Source of the DNA: Phycisphaerales bacterium UBA7800
Lineage (GTDB): Bacteria; Planctomycetota; Phycisphaerae; Phycisphaerales; Phycisphaeraceae
DNA: 10,406 nucleotides
Assembly: GCA_002480565.1 (NCBI GenBank)
Contig: DLCK01000065.1
Location: forward strand, 1 to 10,406
Reading direction: 5' to 3'
Part shown: positions 1 to 6,229 of the stretch, piece after piece
Numbering within the stretch: position 1 is the first letter of the stretch
Layout of the letters: each line of letters begins with the position of its first letter
Position numbers and translations under genes: made by a program
The notes under the pieces: generated by a model
Databases searched by the model: none
Told to the model about the DNA's origin: nothing
The model's input: the letters and a program-made list of their open reading frames with translations, nothing else

Positions 1-30
1 AACCCATCGCCGTGACAATAAAAGTTTGAA

Positions 31-855
31 TCAACAGGACAATAGACGCTGACGAACGGCTTCATACAACAGAACACCGGCAGCCACCGAAGCGTTAAGT
101 GAATCGCAATTGCTCCCCTGCATCGGGATACTCACCGGCAAAATCCCCTCCCCAGCAGTCAACCATGACTGGGGTAAACCCGTATCCTCAGGCCCGATGA
201 CGATGGCGGTATCTGCTGCAAAATCCACCTTGTCCCATCGCATTTGAGCACGGTCGGATGTGGTGACGATCTGGATACCACCGGCTTTGAGCAATGTGAT
301 CGCTTGATCCTCGGGTACATCGGCCATCGGCAAGCTGAAAATCGCGCCAGTGCTTGAGCGGATCGCGTTGGGGTTGTACAAGTCAGCACCATGTGTCTGG
401 GAGTTGGTGCAAACGAGCATCCCGCTGCAACCTGCCGACTCCGCGGTACGCGCCATGGCACCGAGGTTGCCTGGCTTTTCAATGCCAACCGTCACCAACC
501 ATAAACCAGGCTTCTCAGGCGTTTTTAAAAACAGTTCATCCACCGTCGTAGAACGATGTTCAAACACACCGACGGCACCTTGGGGATTCTCGCTGACGGT
601 CATCTTTGCCAACACGCTGTCTGACACTTCGATGACCTGATGCTCGTTTAAACCAAAAGCCCCCTGCGGTGACCAGTCTTGAGGCCAGCGTCTGGGATAC
701 CAATAAAGTTCGGTGAGAACAAATCCAGCGGCTAAAGCGCGCGTGATCTCACGTTCGCGTTCAACAAGGAAGAGTCCGGTCTTGCGACGATGTCGTGATT
801 CGAGCAATTTGGCAACCGCTTTGATCCGCGGATTTTGAGGACTGGTAATAAGCAT
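31..855 (-). CDS. TrmH/SpoU-family RNA 2'-O-ribose methyltransferase
   Basis: Predicted SAM-dependent methyltransferase that 2'-O-methylates a ribose in rRNA or tRNA in the cytoplasm. The 274-residue product has the family layout. The N-terminal part (about 1-100) opens with ITSPQNPRIKAVAKL, typical of the substrate-binding domain of SpoU enzymes. The C-terminal SPOUT (knotted) domain carries motif 1 at 125-142 (EKPGNLGAMARTAESAG, with N130 and R136), motif 2 at 219-227 (VIGPEDTGL) and motif 3 from 243 (IPMQG, then SLNASVAAGVLLYEA). All three motifs are intact, so the enzyme should be active. The length is normal for the family. The ATG start is supported by the conserved N-terminus, but no Shine-Dalgarno sequence precedes it. 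The target nucleotide cannot be told from sequence. The gene stands alone, divergent from the ankyrin gene. Confidence 0.93.
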   Translation of the reverse strand: MLITSPQNPRIKAVAKLLESRHRRKTGLFLVEREREITRALAAGFVLTELYWYPRRWPQDWSPQGAFGLNEHQVIEVSDSVLAKMTVSENPQGAVGVFEHRSTTVDELFLKTPEKPGLWLVTVGIEKPGNLGAMARTAESAGCSGMLVCTNSQTHGADLYNPNAIRSSTGAIFSLPMADVPEDQAITLLKAGGIQIVTTSDRAQMRWDKVDFAADTAIVIGPEDTGLPQSWLTAGEGILPVSIPMQGSNCDSLNASVAAGVLLYEAVRQRLLSC

Positions 856-861
856 CGGGAT

Positions 862-867
862 ATGATA
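862..867 (-). promoter_or_regulatory. Possible -10 element for a leaderless methyltransferase transcript
   Basis: On the minus strand TATCAT lies six bases upstream of the methyltransferase ATG. A transcript initiated about seven bases downstream of this hexamer would begin at or next to the start codon. Together with the absence of a Shine-Dalgarno sequence, this suggests a leaderless mRNA. No convincing -35 element is seen at the right distance, so the call is weak. Confidence 0.2.
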
Positions 868-971
868 GTTCAGACCATGATACGTAGCGACCTGAGTTGA
901 TTTTCAAGATGTTTTATCGAAATCATCCAGACCTGACCGATACCCATAGCGTGACAGGGTCCACAGATTGC

Positions 972-976
972 AAGGA
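972..976 (+). promoter_or_regulatory. Ribosome binding site of the ankyrin gene
   Basis: AAGGA lies eight bases before the GTG at 985 but only two bases before the in-frame TTG at 979. The spacing decides in favour of GTG 985 as the start. Confidence 0.6.
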
Positions 977-984
977 AATTGATC

Positions 985-1497
985 GTGAAGTCGGTTACGA
1001 AATTCATTGCCATACTGGTTATCGGTCTGGGCTGCAGCCAAGTTCTTGCAAAAGAACTCCCAGCGTTGCACCGAGCTGTCCTGCAGGCTGATTTGGACAA
1101 AACGCGAACACTGCTGACCGACAAGCAAGCCAACAATCCCAACCAACGCGATCAACTCGGTTCCACGCCGCTTCACTTGGCTGTCCGCCATGACAACGTG
1201 GTTTTGGTCAAGCTTCTTTTGGATGAAGGCGCTAACGGCAATATCACTGACGGTCGCGGGCAAACTGCAATGGACATGGCCAAGAGTTGGACCGTCTGGT
1301 GGACACTGCTTCGCGGGGGCGCTTTGCCGGGTATCGACACCACAATCTTTTTGATCGCACTAGGCTTATTGGTTGTGCTGGGCCTGAGTGTCTGGCTTCG
1401 CAAAGTCAAGACCGACGCCCTGTTGCGAAATCATCCCGAAGCCTACAAACATCATCAAAGCTTCAACGATGATGAAGACTTCAAAGATGCAGCGTAA
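985..1497 (+). CDS. Exported ankyrin-repeat protein with C-terminal membrane helix
   Basis: A protein of 170 residues if GTG 985 is used. It begins with a signal peptide (MKSVTKFIAILVIGLGCSQ) with a plausible signal peptidase I site after VLA. About two and a half ankyrin repeats follow, with the core TPLHLAVRHDNVVLVKLLLD. Ankyrin repeats mediate protein-protein contacts and have no catalytic role. A hydrophobic segment (TIFLIALGLLVVLGLSVWL) follows, then a basic stretch (RKVK) and an acidic tail ending FNDDEDFKDAA. The likely topology puts the repeats outside the cytoplasm, one membrane helix, and about 30 residues inside. The GLGC before the cleavage site is a poor lipobox, so lipidation is less likely. 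The gene converges on the feo operon with a 41-base gap and shares no strand with it. Its partner is unknown. Confidence 0.8.
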   Translation: MKSVTKFIAILVIGLGCSQVLAKELPALHRAVLQADLDKTRTLLTDKQANNPNQRDQLGSTPLHLAVRHDNVVLVKLLLDEGANGNITDGRGQTAMDMAKSWTVWWTLLRGGALPGIDTTIFLIALGLLVVLGLSVWLRKVKTDALLRNHPEAYKHHQSFNDDEDFKDAA

Positions 1498-1538
1498 GAC
1501 GTTTAAGCATATTCCCAACAAGACCACCGTCGATGCGG

Positions 1539-3026
1539 TCATGCGATTAACCGCCATGTGTTGGCAATGATGATGCAGGCGATAATCCCCATCACCACAG
1601 GCAGGAAGGTTGCGACCAGCGTCCACTTAAGACTGTTGGTTTCCTTCCAGATCGTCCAGATGGTCGTGCCACAGGGATTATGCAGTAGCACGAATGTCAG
1701 GAAGCAGACGCAGGTCATCAGGTTCCAACCTTGAGCGATGAGCATTTGCCCCAACTCGTCGTTGCCGACTTCGACCATCTTGCCGGTTGCCAGATTCGTT
1801 TCCGCGACACCGGGTAAAAGCAGGATCAACATGATAACAGTCGGCATCACGATTTCATTTGCGGGGATGGCGATGATATACGCCAAAAGCACAACGCCTG
1901 AAAGCCCCATCAGCCAACCCAGCGGTTGAAGGAAATTCATGATGTAAACACCAACGGTGTGATCACCAATGGACACATTGGCAACAAACCAGATCGCGAC
2001 CCCCGCTGGTGCTGCCACGGCACAGGCACGAGCAAGCACAAACAGTGTCCGGTCAATGAGTGACGTGTAAATAATCCGCAGAATCGCAGGCTTGCGGTAT
2101 GGGGGCAGTTCCAATGTAAACGTCGAACTCTGCCCGCGAAGCACCGTCCGCGAAAGTGCATAGTTGACCATAAACATGAACACCACGCCGATACCAACCA
2201 CACCGATGACCGTCAATGCAGCAACGGTTCCCGCCCAGACACCCCCGCCAAGTTGCGTCGATGCAATGATCGCACCGATGGCGATGACCGTCGGGAATCT
2301 GCCGTTACAGATCATGAAGTTGTTGGTGATGATCGCAATGAGCTTTTCACGTGGCGAGTCGATAATGCGACATGCCGTAATCCCAGCAGCATTGCAGCCA
2401 AAGCCCATGGCCATGGTGAGCGCCTGCTTGCCATGCGCGCCGGTCTTCTTGAACATCGGGTCCATGTTAAACGCGATGCGTGGCAGGTAACCCAAGTCTT
2501 CAAGCAGCGTAAACAGCGGGAAGAAAATCGCCATCGGCGGGAGCATCACCGACACCACCCATGCAACACACAGGTAAATGCCGTCAATGAGTAAACTCGA
2601 CATCCAACCCGGCGCATGGATCATCGTCATCAAGCTATGGAGCATTTCATACAGGCTGTAACACATCCCAGCCGGCAAAACCATGCCCAGGTATTCACTG
2701 ACCCATTCGCCAAGACCACCCTCTTCAATGAGCAGTCCAGCTAAAAATGCTGAAGGCACATTCGCGCCCGCAACCGTCAGCCAGAACACCGAAGCAAAGA
2801 TGAAAATCATCAACGGCCAACCCCATATCGGATGAGTCAGCAACCAGTCGAGTTTTTCATCCCATGCAGGTCCCTTATCCAATTCAGTCACCGTCGCATC
2901 CGTCACAGCGGTAGCATGAGTGTAAATTTCACCGACCAACTCATCACGAAAATGGTCATCAATGCCCTGACGTAAAGAGTCGATTTGTGACAGATAATTT
3001 TCAGCTGTCAGATTCTTTTCAGACAT
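1539..3026 (-). CDS. feoB: FeoB membrane permease domain as a separate protein (split FeoB, C-terminal part)
   Basis: Channel half of the ferrous iron transporter FeoB, 495 residues, in the inner membrane. Residues 10-50 resemble the last helices of the FeoB helical (GDI) region, and DEKLDWLLTHPIWGWPL (56-72) is the usual entry to the first membrane helix. Both Gate-type repeats and key cysteines are visible: MGFGCNAAG (C211), FMICNGRFP (C240) and HNPCGTTIW (C452), followed by KETNS. FTLLEDLGYLPRIAF (172-186) is a FeoB signature. The canonical KEIVVGT-like helix reads NEIVMPT (390-396), suggesting a divergent subgroup. The ATG at 3026 was chosen over the longer frame open to 3155. It has GAGGTG just upstream, and the extra 43 residues lie over the GTPase gene and look like out-of-frame translation. 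It overlaps the GTPase gene by eight bases (ATGTCTGA), which implies coupled translation. It is the last gene of the operon; I see no clear terminator in the 41 bases after it. Confidence 0.93.
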   Translation of the reverse strand: MSEKNLTAENYLSQIDSLRQGIDDHFRDELVGEIYTHATAVTDATVTELDKGPAWDEKLDWLLTHPIWGWPLMIFIFASVFWLTVAGANVPSAFLAGLLIEEGGLGEWVSEYLGMVLPAGMCYSLYEMLHSLMTMIHAPGWMSSLLIDGIYLCVAWVVSVMLPPMAIFFPLFTLLEDLGYLPRIAFNMDPMFKKTGAHGKQALTMAMGFGCNAAGITACRIIDSPREKLIAIITNNFMICNGRFPTVIAIGAIIASTQLGGGVWAGTVAALTVIGVVGIGVVFMFMVNYALSRTVLRGQSSTFTLELPPYRKPAILRIIYTSLIDRTLFVLARACAVAAPAGVAIWFVANVSIGDHTVGVYIMNFLQPLGWLMGLSGVVLLAYIIAIPANEIVMPTVIMLILLLPGVAETNLATGKMVEVGNDELGQMLIAQGWNLMTCVCFLTFVLLHNPCGTTIWTIWKETNSLKWTLVATFLPVVMGIIACIIIANTWRLIA

Positions 3027-3888
3027 GGGCCACCTCACTTTGACCACTGCTTTGAGCAGGTTGATTAACCACACCTGCCACCGGCAAATGCACTGGATAC
3101 AAGCTCGCAAGCTCTCCGGACAACAGTGCCTGACGGATGCGGTGATCCCCTTCAATCAAGCGGTATGCCACCCATCGTGGACTTGGAATCCCCGGCACCA
3201 TTCGCTTAACCATCGGCACAATTTCATCCACCGTCTTCTGCAACTTCGCAGGCGTCGGGGGCAATTTCGGATTGCACTTAAGCGATCCATCCACGACACC
3301 CGCAACGGCCAAGACCAGCTTGTCAATACCTTGATTGCGACGCGCGGCCGTGGCCACCACCGGCACACCGAGTAAGGCTTCAAGTGCCGGGATGTCCACG
3401 GTGATCCCCTTGCGTTTTGCTTCATCCATCAAGTTCACGCAGACCACCGTCTTGGGCGTGATCTCCATGACCTGATAGGCAAGATTTAAATTCCGTTGTA
3501 ACGCCGTCGCATCGGTCACCACGACGGTGCAGTCAGGCTTACCAAAGAGCACAAAGTCACGGGCGACTTCTTCATCCACGGATGCTGAAAGCAGCGAGTA
3601 GGTACCGGGCAGGTCCACGAGTTTGTACCGCTTACCACGACAGGCAAAGGCGCCTTCAGCGCGGGCGACCGTCTTGCCTGGCCAGTTACCGGTGTGCTGT
3701 TTGAGTCCGGTGAGGGTGTTAAACACAGTGGTCTTGCCGGTGTTGGGATTACCAGCCAGCGCGACGACATAGTCACAGCCGTCGAGCTTCACGCCCAGTC
3801 GCTGTGTCGAGACGGCATTGGGGTCGCATGAATTGCAACCGCCGCATGTCTCGGGATGCGTATTGGATTGAGTTGGATCAGATGACAT
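3019..3888 (-). CDS. feoB: FeoB N-terminal GTPase as a separate protein, with Cys-rich N-terminus
   Basis: Cytoplasmic G-protein half of the ferrous iron transporter, 289 residues with no membrane segment. The FeoB G motifs are all present: G1 GNPNTGKT (46-53), switch I GNWPGKTV (67-74), G3 DLPG (92-95), G4 NLMD (152-155) and G5-like TAARRNQG (180-187). Residues 200-262 match the start of the helical GDI region (PRWVAYRLIEGD). The protein ends where an ordinary FeoB would continue into its first membrane helix. A short N-terminal extension holds C15-GG-C18-NS-C21, with C38 further on, a possible metal or Fe-S site. The ATG at 3888 overlaps the upstream gene by 11 bases and has no Shine-Dalgarno sequence of its own, so translation probably depends on reinitiation after the upstream gene. 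GTP hydrolysis by this subunit would gate the permease encoded immediately downstream. Confidence 0.93.
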   Translation of the reverse strand: MSSDPTQSNTHPETCGGCNSCDPNAVSTQRLGVKLDGCDYVVALAGNPNTGKTTVFNTLTGLKQHTGNWPGKTVARAEGAFACRGKRYKLVDLPGTYSLLSASVDEEVARDFVLFGKPDCTVVVTDATALQRNLNLAYQVMEITPKTVVCVNLMDEAKRKGITVDIPALEALLGVPVVATAARRNQGIDKLVLAVAGVVDGSLKCNPKLPPTPAKLQKTVDEIVPMVKRMVPGIPSPRWVAYRLIEGDHRIRQALLSGELASLYPVHLPVAGVVNQPAQSSGQSEVAHV

Positions 3889-4900
3889 AATTTAATGTCG
3901 AACTTTCTTGATCTATGGTTGCGGTGTCTTGAATGAGAATCTGCTTGGCTTGTTCCTGCCGAAGCGCGATGAGTGTCTGACGGACTTTGTACGCGGTGGC
4001 GGATCGGCCGAGGTTACCAAACTGTGCCGTGATTAATGTCCCGGGGGTCAACCCAAGGTCAAGTAACCGCCGACGTGAAAAACCCTGACAGGCAGGACTG
4101 ATCGCAACGATCCGACCTGTCTGTCCCACATCCAACGTCGACAGCGGCTGGACCACCATCAATGATGGCTGCTCAGCGACAGGTCGAACCTGCACGCCCA
4201 GCGCCAAGGTGTTGGCCAGTTGGTGTTGCGTGTTATCAATGTCCATGGTCAACTGCTTTTCATCACGCGCAGTTACCGTCAAAGTCTGGCCGGGCGTGAT
4301 CCCTTTGGCCAACACCTTGCGTAAAGCTGACGGTGGTTCGTCTTCCACATGCACGACCGTCGCAGGCTGGCCGACCTCCCAATTGGCCAGGGAGATGGCT
4401 TTGTCTTCAGCGGTCAACGCATTGGAACTGGGGATCGGATCACCATGCGGGTCATAGGAAGGAAAGCCCAGGTGTTCGTTAAGCGCGGTGAGTTGCTCTT
4501 CTGTGATGCGATGTTCAGCCCGATCAGCACGTTGATGAACCTGATCCAAAGGCATACCCGCATCGTGAACCATCTGTGTTTCAAGCAGGCGGTGAGCCCG
4601 AAGCAAATGTACCGCACGTTGGCGTCCATCATCCGTCAGTGACAGTTCCTCGTCATTGAGTTGAACCCAACGCTGTTCGAGCAAGCCATCAATGATGTGC
4701 ATCATCCGGGCAGGTGTAATCCCCATAATGCCCCCCAGTCGAGCGACCGTGGGGACATGGTGTTCGAGCTTCAAGGATGCGATGAGTTTCAGTGCATCGT
4801 CAGCACTTTCAGTGTCTCGTCGCTTTTTTCGTTGCAGTGCCCAGACCGCCAGCATCAGCCAGACAGCAATGAGCAGACTACAAATCGCGAAGGTCAACAT
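3878..4900 (-). CDS. Membrane-anchored DtxR/MntR-like winged-helix protein fused to FeoA domains
   Basis: A 340-residue, four-part protein at the head of the feo operon. Residues 3-22 are one hydrophobic helix followed by QRKKRR, which by the positive-inside rule leaves the rest in the cytoplasm. Residues 33-97 form a winged helix. Residues 98-157 match the DtxR/MntR dimerisation and metal-binding region, ending in the family signature YDPHGDPIP. Aligned from memory with DtxR at a constant offset of 24, the ancillary ligands H79, E83 and H98 appear as H103, E107 and H122. The primary ligands M10, C102, E105 and H106 appear as D34, D126, E129 and H130. Residues 174-241 are an SH3/FeoA-like domain and 253-325 a clear FeoA domain (RRRLLDLGLTPGT, IALR). 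The ATG has GGAG eight bases upstream, so the membrane helix is part of the protein. It probably senses Fe(II) or Mn(II), regulates feo, supports FeoB, or does several of these. DNA binding by a tethered DtxR is inferred, not shown. Confidence 0.85.
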   Translation of the reverse strand: MLTFAICSLLIAVWLMLAVWALQRKKRRDTESADDALKLIASLKLEHHVPTVARLGGIMGITPARMMHIIDGLLEQRWVQLNDEELSLTDDGRQRAVHLLRAHRLLETQMVHDAGMPLDQVHQRADRAEHRITEEQLTALNEHLGFPSYDPHGDPIPSSNALTAEDKAISLANWEVGQPATVVHVEDEPPSALRKVLAKGITPGQTLTVTARDEKQLTMDIDNTQHQLANTLALGVQVRPVAEQPSLMVVQPLSTLDVGQTGRIVAISPACQGFSRRRLLDLGLTPGTLITAQFGNLGRSATAYKVRQTLIALRQEQAKQILIQDTATIDQESSTLNYVI

Positions 4901-4908
4901 GACGTTTT

Positions 4909-4912
4909 CTCC
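4909..4912 (-). promoter_or_regulatory. Ribosome binding site of the feo operon's first gene
   Basis: GGAG on the minus strand, eight bases before the ATG at 4900. It fixes the start so that the N-terminal membrane helix is included. It is also the only clear ribosome site ahead of the first two genes of the operon. Confidence 0.6.
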
Positions 4913-4967
4913 GGTTTATACCGCTTGGAGTAGGATGCTAATTTTATTTTCAGCATGTAAAGTTTCA

Positions 4968-4985
4968 ATTTTGACTAATCAAAAT
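4968..4985. promoter_or_regulatory. Perfect inverted repeat, candidate feo operator
   Basis: ATTTTGA-CTAA-TCAAAAT is a perfect 7-base inverted repeat with a 4-base centre, 68 bases upstream of the first feo gene. It lies in the AT-rich part of the gap where a promoter is expected. Size and symmetry suit a dimeric winged-helix repressor. It does not match the Fur, DtxR or FNR consensus as I recall them (FNR half sites would be six bases apart, here four). Nearby minus-strand hexamers such as TTGATT and TACATG, 17 bases apart, could be a weak promoter overlapping it. Confidence 0.4.
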
Positions 4986-5047
4986 ACAAGGCCATGGTAT
5001 CAAAAATATTTGATTTGTCCACAGCAACAGCAAACCAACATGAGATC

Positions 5048-5071
5048 GGGAATCGGGAATCGGGAATCGGG
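5048..5071 (+). repeat. Heptanucleotide tandem repeat with G-quadruplex potential
   Basis: Four GGG tracts (5048-5050, 5055-5057, 5062-5064, 5069-5071) are separated by three identical AATC loops, a perfect unit of seven bases. This meets the standard G3-loop-G3 definition of a putative quadruplex. The G-rich strand is the plus strand, the template strand for the feo operon that starts about 150 bases away. It lies between the secreted-protein gene and feo. It could be a dispersed intergenic repeat, a roadblock to transcription, or a neutral microsatellite. Confidence 0.7.
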
Positions 5072-5080
5072 CAGGATTTA

Positions 5081-5096
5081 AAACCGCTTGCGGTTT
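5081..5096 (-). terminator. Short hairpin, possible terminator of the secreted-protein gene
   Basis: AAACCG and CGGTTT pair around a four-base centre (CTTG on plus, CAAG on minus). On the minus strand the GC part of the stem runs into TTTT and then AAAT, a small terminator-like shape 47-62 bases after the stop of the gene ending at 5143. The stem is short, so termination may be weak. On the plus strand it is a G(CUUG)C tetraloop hairpin. With the adjacent G-rich repeat it could also be part of a dispersed intergenic element. The rest of the 4901-5142 gap shows no gene. Confidence 0.4.
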
Positions 5097-5142
5097 AGCA
5101 CTGCCAACGAGATTGAATTTCGACAGTTGATCAGCAAGATGA

Positions 5143-6099
5143 TTACTGCACGGGATCGGTTTCGCTGATACGCAGGGCTTGGCTTTGGACGGTTTCGGTG
5201 GTGACTTGGGCGATACTGTTTTGGCCGTTGTCCATGGTTGTGCGGATGCGGGTAGTCATCAGTGAATTTCGACCGACGGCTTCGTGGCGATCCATGTCGA
5301 TGAGGACTTGGTGTTGAACGGTCCCCTCTTCGAGCGACAGGTCGATTTGGACGCCATCCTGTTGGGGTGGCATTTTGTCTTGGTTCATGTCGAGGGTGAG
5401 GATACCGTTGCCGGTGACGGTGGCCAGGTCGATGCCGGCGATGTTGCGGACACTGCTTAGGGTGTAATTCACTGCATGGTTCATGTGTCCCAGTTCATGC
5501 GACCAGCGGTATGCCGTTTCCCAACTCTGCCCGACGGATACTTGTGTTGGGGCAAAGGGGAGCGTGGCCAGATCACTTGCAGATTCGATAAAGTCCAGGT
5601 CTTCGGGGATATCGACTTCCTCGGCTACAGAAGCGCGCATGGCATCGGTGCCGGCGACGCTTTTGACTGAGCCGTCTGCTGCCATGGCAACCTCGATGGG
5701 TTTAGCGACCATTGCCTGCAGAACAGGATAGACCTGCGGATTGTCTGCGGTACCATCGCGTGTGTCGTTGTTTTGCGTCGTACCATCGGGAAGCGTGAGG
5801 GTCAGACTAAACCAGTCGAATACCATCTGACATTGTGCTGAGCCATCGGCATTGACTGCAAGGACTGACCATGTTGCATCCCCTTCGACGATGTAGCTTG
5901 ACGCCTGCTGACGGTTCTTACCCATGAGGGTGATTTGCGTCGCCGTATTGCGTTTTGTCCATAGGCTGTACCGTGCCTGCTGACCGACTTTAAATTTCGG
6001 GCGAAGGTCAAAGACCATCTCCGAAGTCTGAGCCAATGTCTGCATGGAGCAGGTTAAGAGTAATGCGACAACAAGACATTGATACAAGCGTTTTCTCAT
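5143..6099 (-). CDS. Secreted protein of unknown function (DUF6263-like)
   Basis: A 318-residue protein with a clear signal peptide: basic MRKRLYQ, hydrophobic CLVVALLLTCSM, and cleavage predicted after TLA (residue 23). It is therefore exported. The mature part has no membrane segment and looks beta-rich. It opens with the segment FDLRPKFKVGQQARYSLW, and later has SVGQSWETAY, where a 'how the quantity was defined' pattern (VGQ-W) recurs. This composition resembles the DUF6263 type of planctomycete exported proteins, but I place it there only by general resemblance. No catalytic motif is seen. The ATG start gives a proper signal peptide. It lies upstream of feo on the same strand but is separated by 242 bases with a possible terminator, so it is probably transcribed independently. 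Its role is unknown. Confidence 0.75.
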   Translation of the reverse strand: MRKRLYQCLVVALLLTCSMQTLAQTSEMVFDLRPKFKVGQQARYSLWTKRNTATQITLMGKNRQQASSYIVEGDATWSVLAVNADGSAQCQMVFDWFSLTLTLPDGTTQNNDTRDGTADNPQVYPVLQAMVAKPIEVAMAADGSVKSVAGTDAMRASVAEEVDIPEDLDFIESASDLATLPFAPTQVSVGQSWETAYRWSHELGHMNHAVNYTLSSVRNIAGIDLATVTGNGILTLDMNQDKMPPQQDGVQIDLSLEEGTVQHQVLIDMDRHEAVGRNSLMTTRIRTTMDNGQNSIAQVTTETVQSQALRISETDPVQ

Positions 6100-6176
6100 G
6101 AAGACCGATTATACCGAGGCGATGTGTTGTTGTGGGATTATTTGTCCACTGCACCCAATGGGATGCAATAAATAAA

Positions 6177-6206
6177 AAAAGCGATGCCCAAAACGACATC
6201 GCTTTT
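6177..6206 (-). terminator. Intrinsic terminator after the DUF4282-like gene
   Basis: GCGATG (6181-6186) and CATCGC (6197-6202) pair around a 10-base loop, and flanking AAAA/TTTT extends the stem to ten pairs. On the minus strand the stem runs into a T run of at least seven bases, starting 24 bases after the stop codon of the gene at 6230. The plus strand also ends in TTTT, so it could work in both directions, but no plus-strand gene points at it. Confidence 0.8.
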
Positions 6207-6229
6207 AATCATTATTTTGTGCAGTTAAC

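Noticed and set aside
1..30. End of a further gene left of the methyltransferase
   Set aside because: Thirty bases are too few to support any call.
979..984. TTG at 979 as start of the ankyrin gene
   Set aside because: It is only two bases from AAGGA; GTG at 985 has proper spacing and gives a cleaner signal peptide.
1498..1538. Terminator between the convergent ankyrin and permease genes
   Set aside because: Only four-base inverted arms (such as GACC/GGTC, partly in the coding region) and no T run are visible.
2164..2594. Plus-strand open frames opposite the FeoB permease
   Set aside because: Compositions are those of antisense translation of membrane codons, with no family motif or ribosome site.
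3027..3155. In-frame upstream extension of the FeoB permease by 43 residues
   Set aside because: It overlaps the GTPase coding region in another frame, its residues look like out-of-frame translation, and the ATG at 3026 has its own ribosome site.
3019..3155. Programmed frameshift joining the FeoB GTPase and permease
   Set aside because: Both frames are open here, but I find no slippery heptamer near the GTPase stop, and the permease has its own start signals. Coupled translation is simpler.
3025..3375. Plus-strand open frame opposite the FeoB GTPase
   Set aside because: His-, Arg- and Gln-rich shadow of the real gene with no recognisable domain.
4968..4985. FNR/CRP-type site upstream of feo
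   Set aside because: TTGA and TCAA halves are four bases apart, whereas FNR sites have six bases between these tetramers.
5048..5071. CRISPR array
   Set aside because: The unit is seven bases and perfectly tandem, with no spacers and no cas genes nearby.
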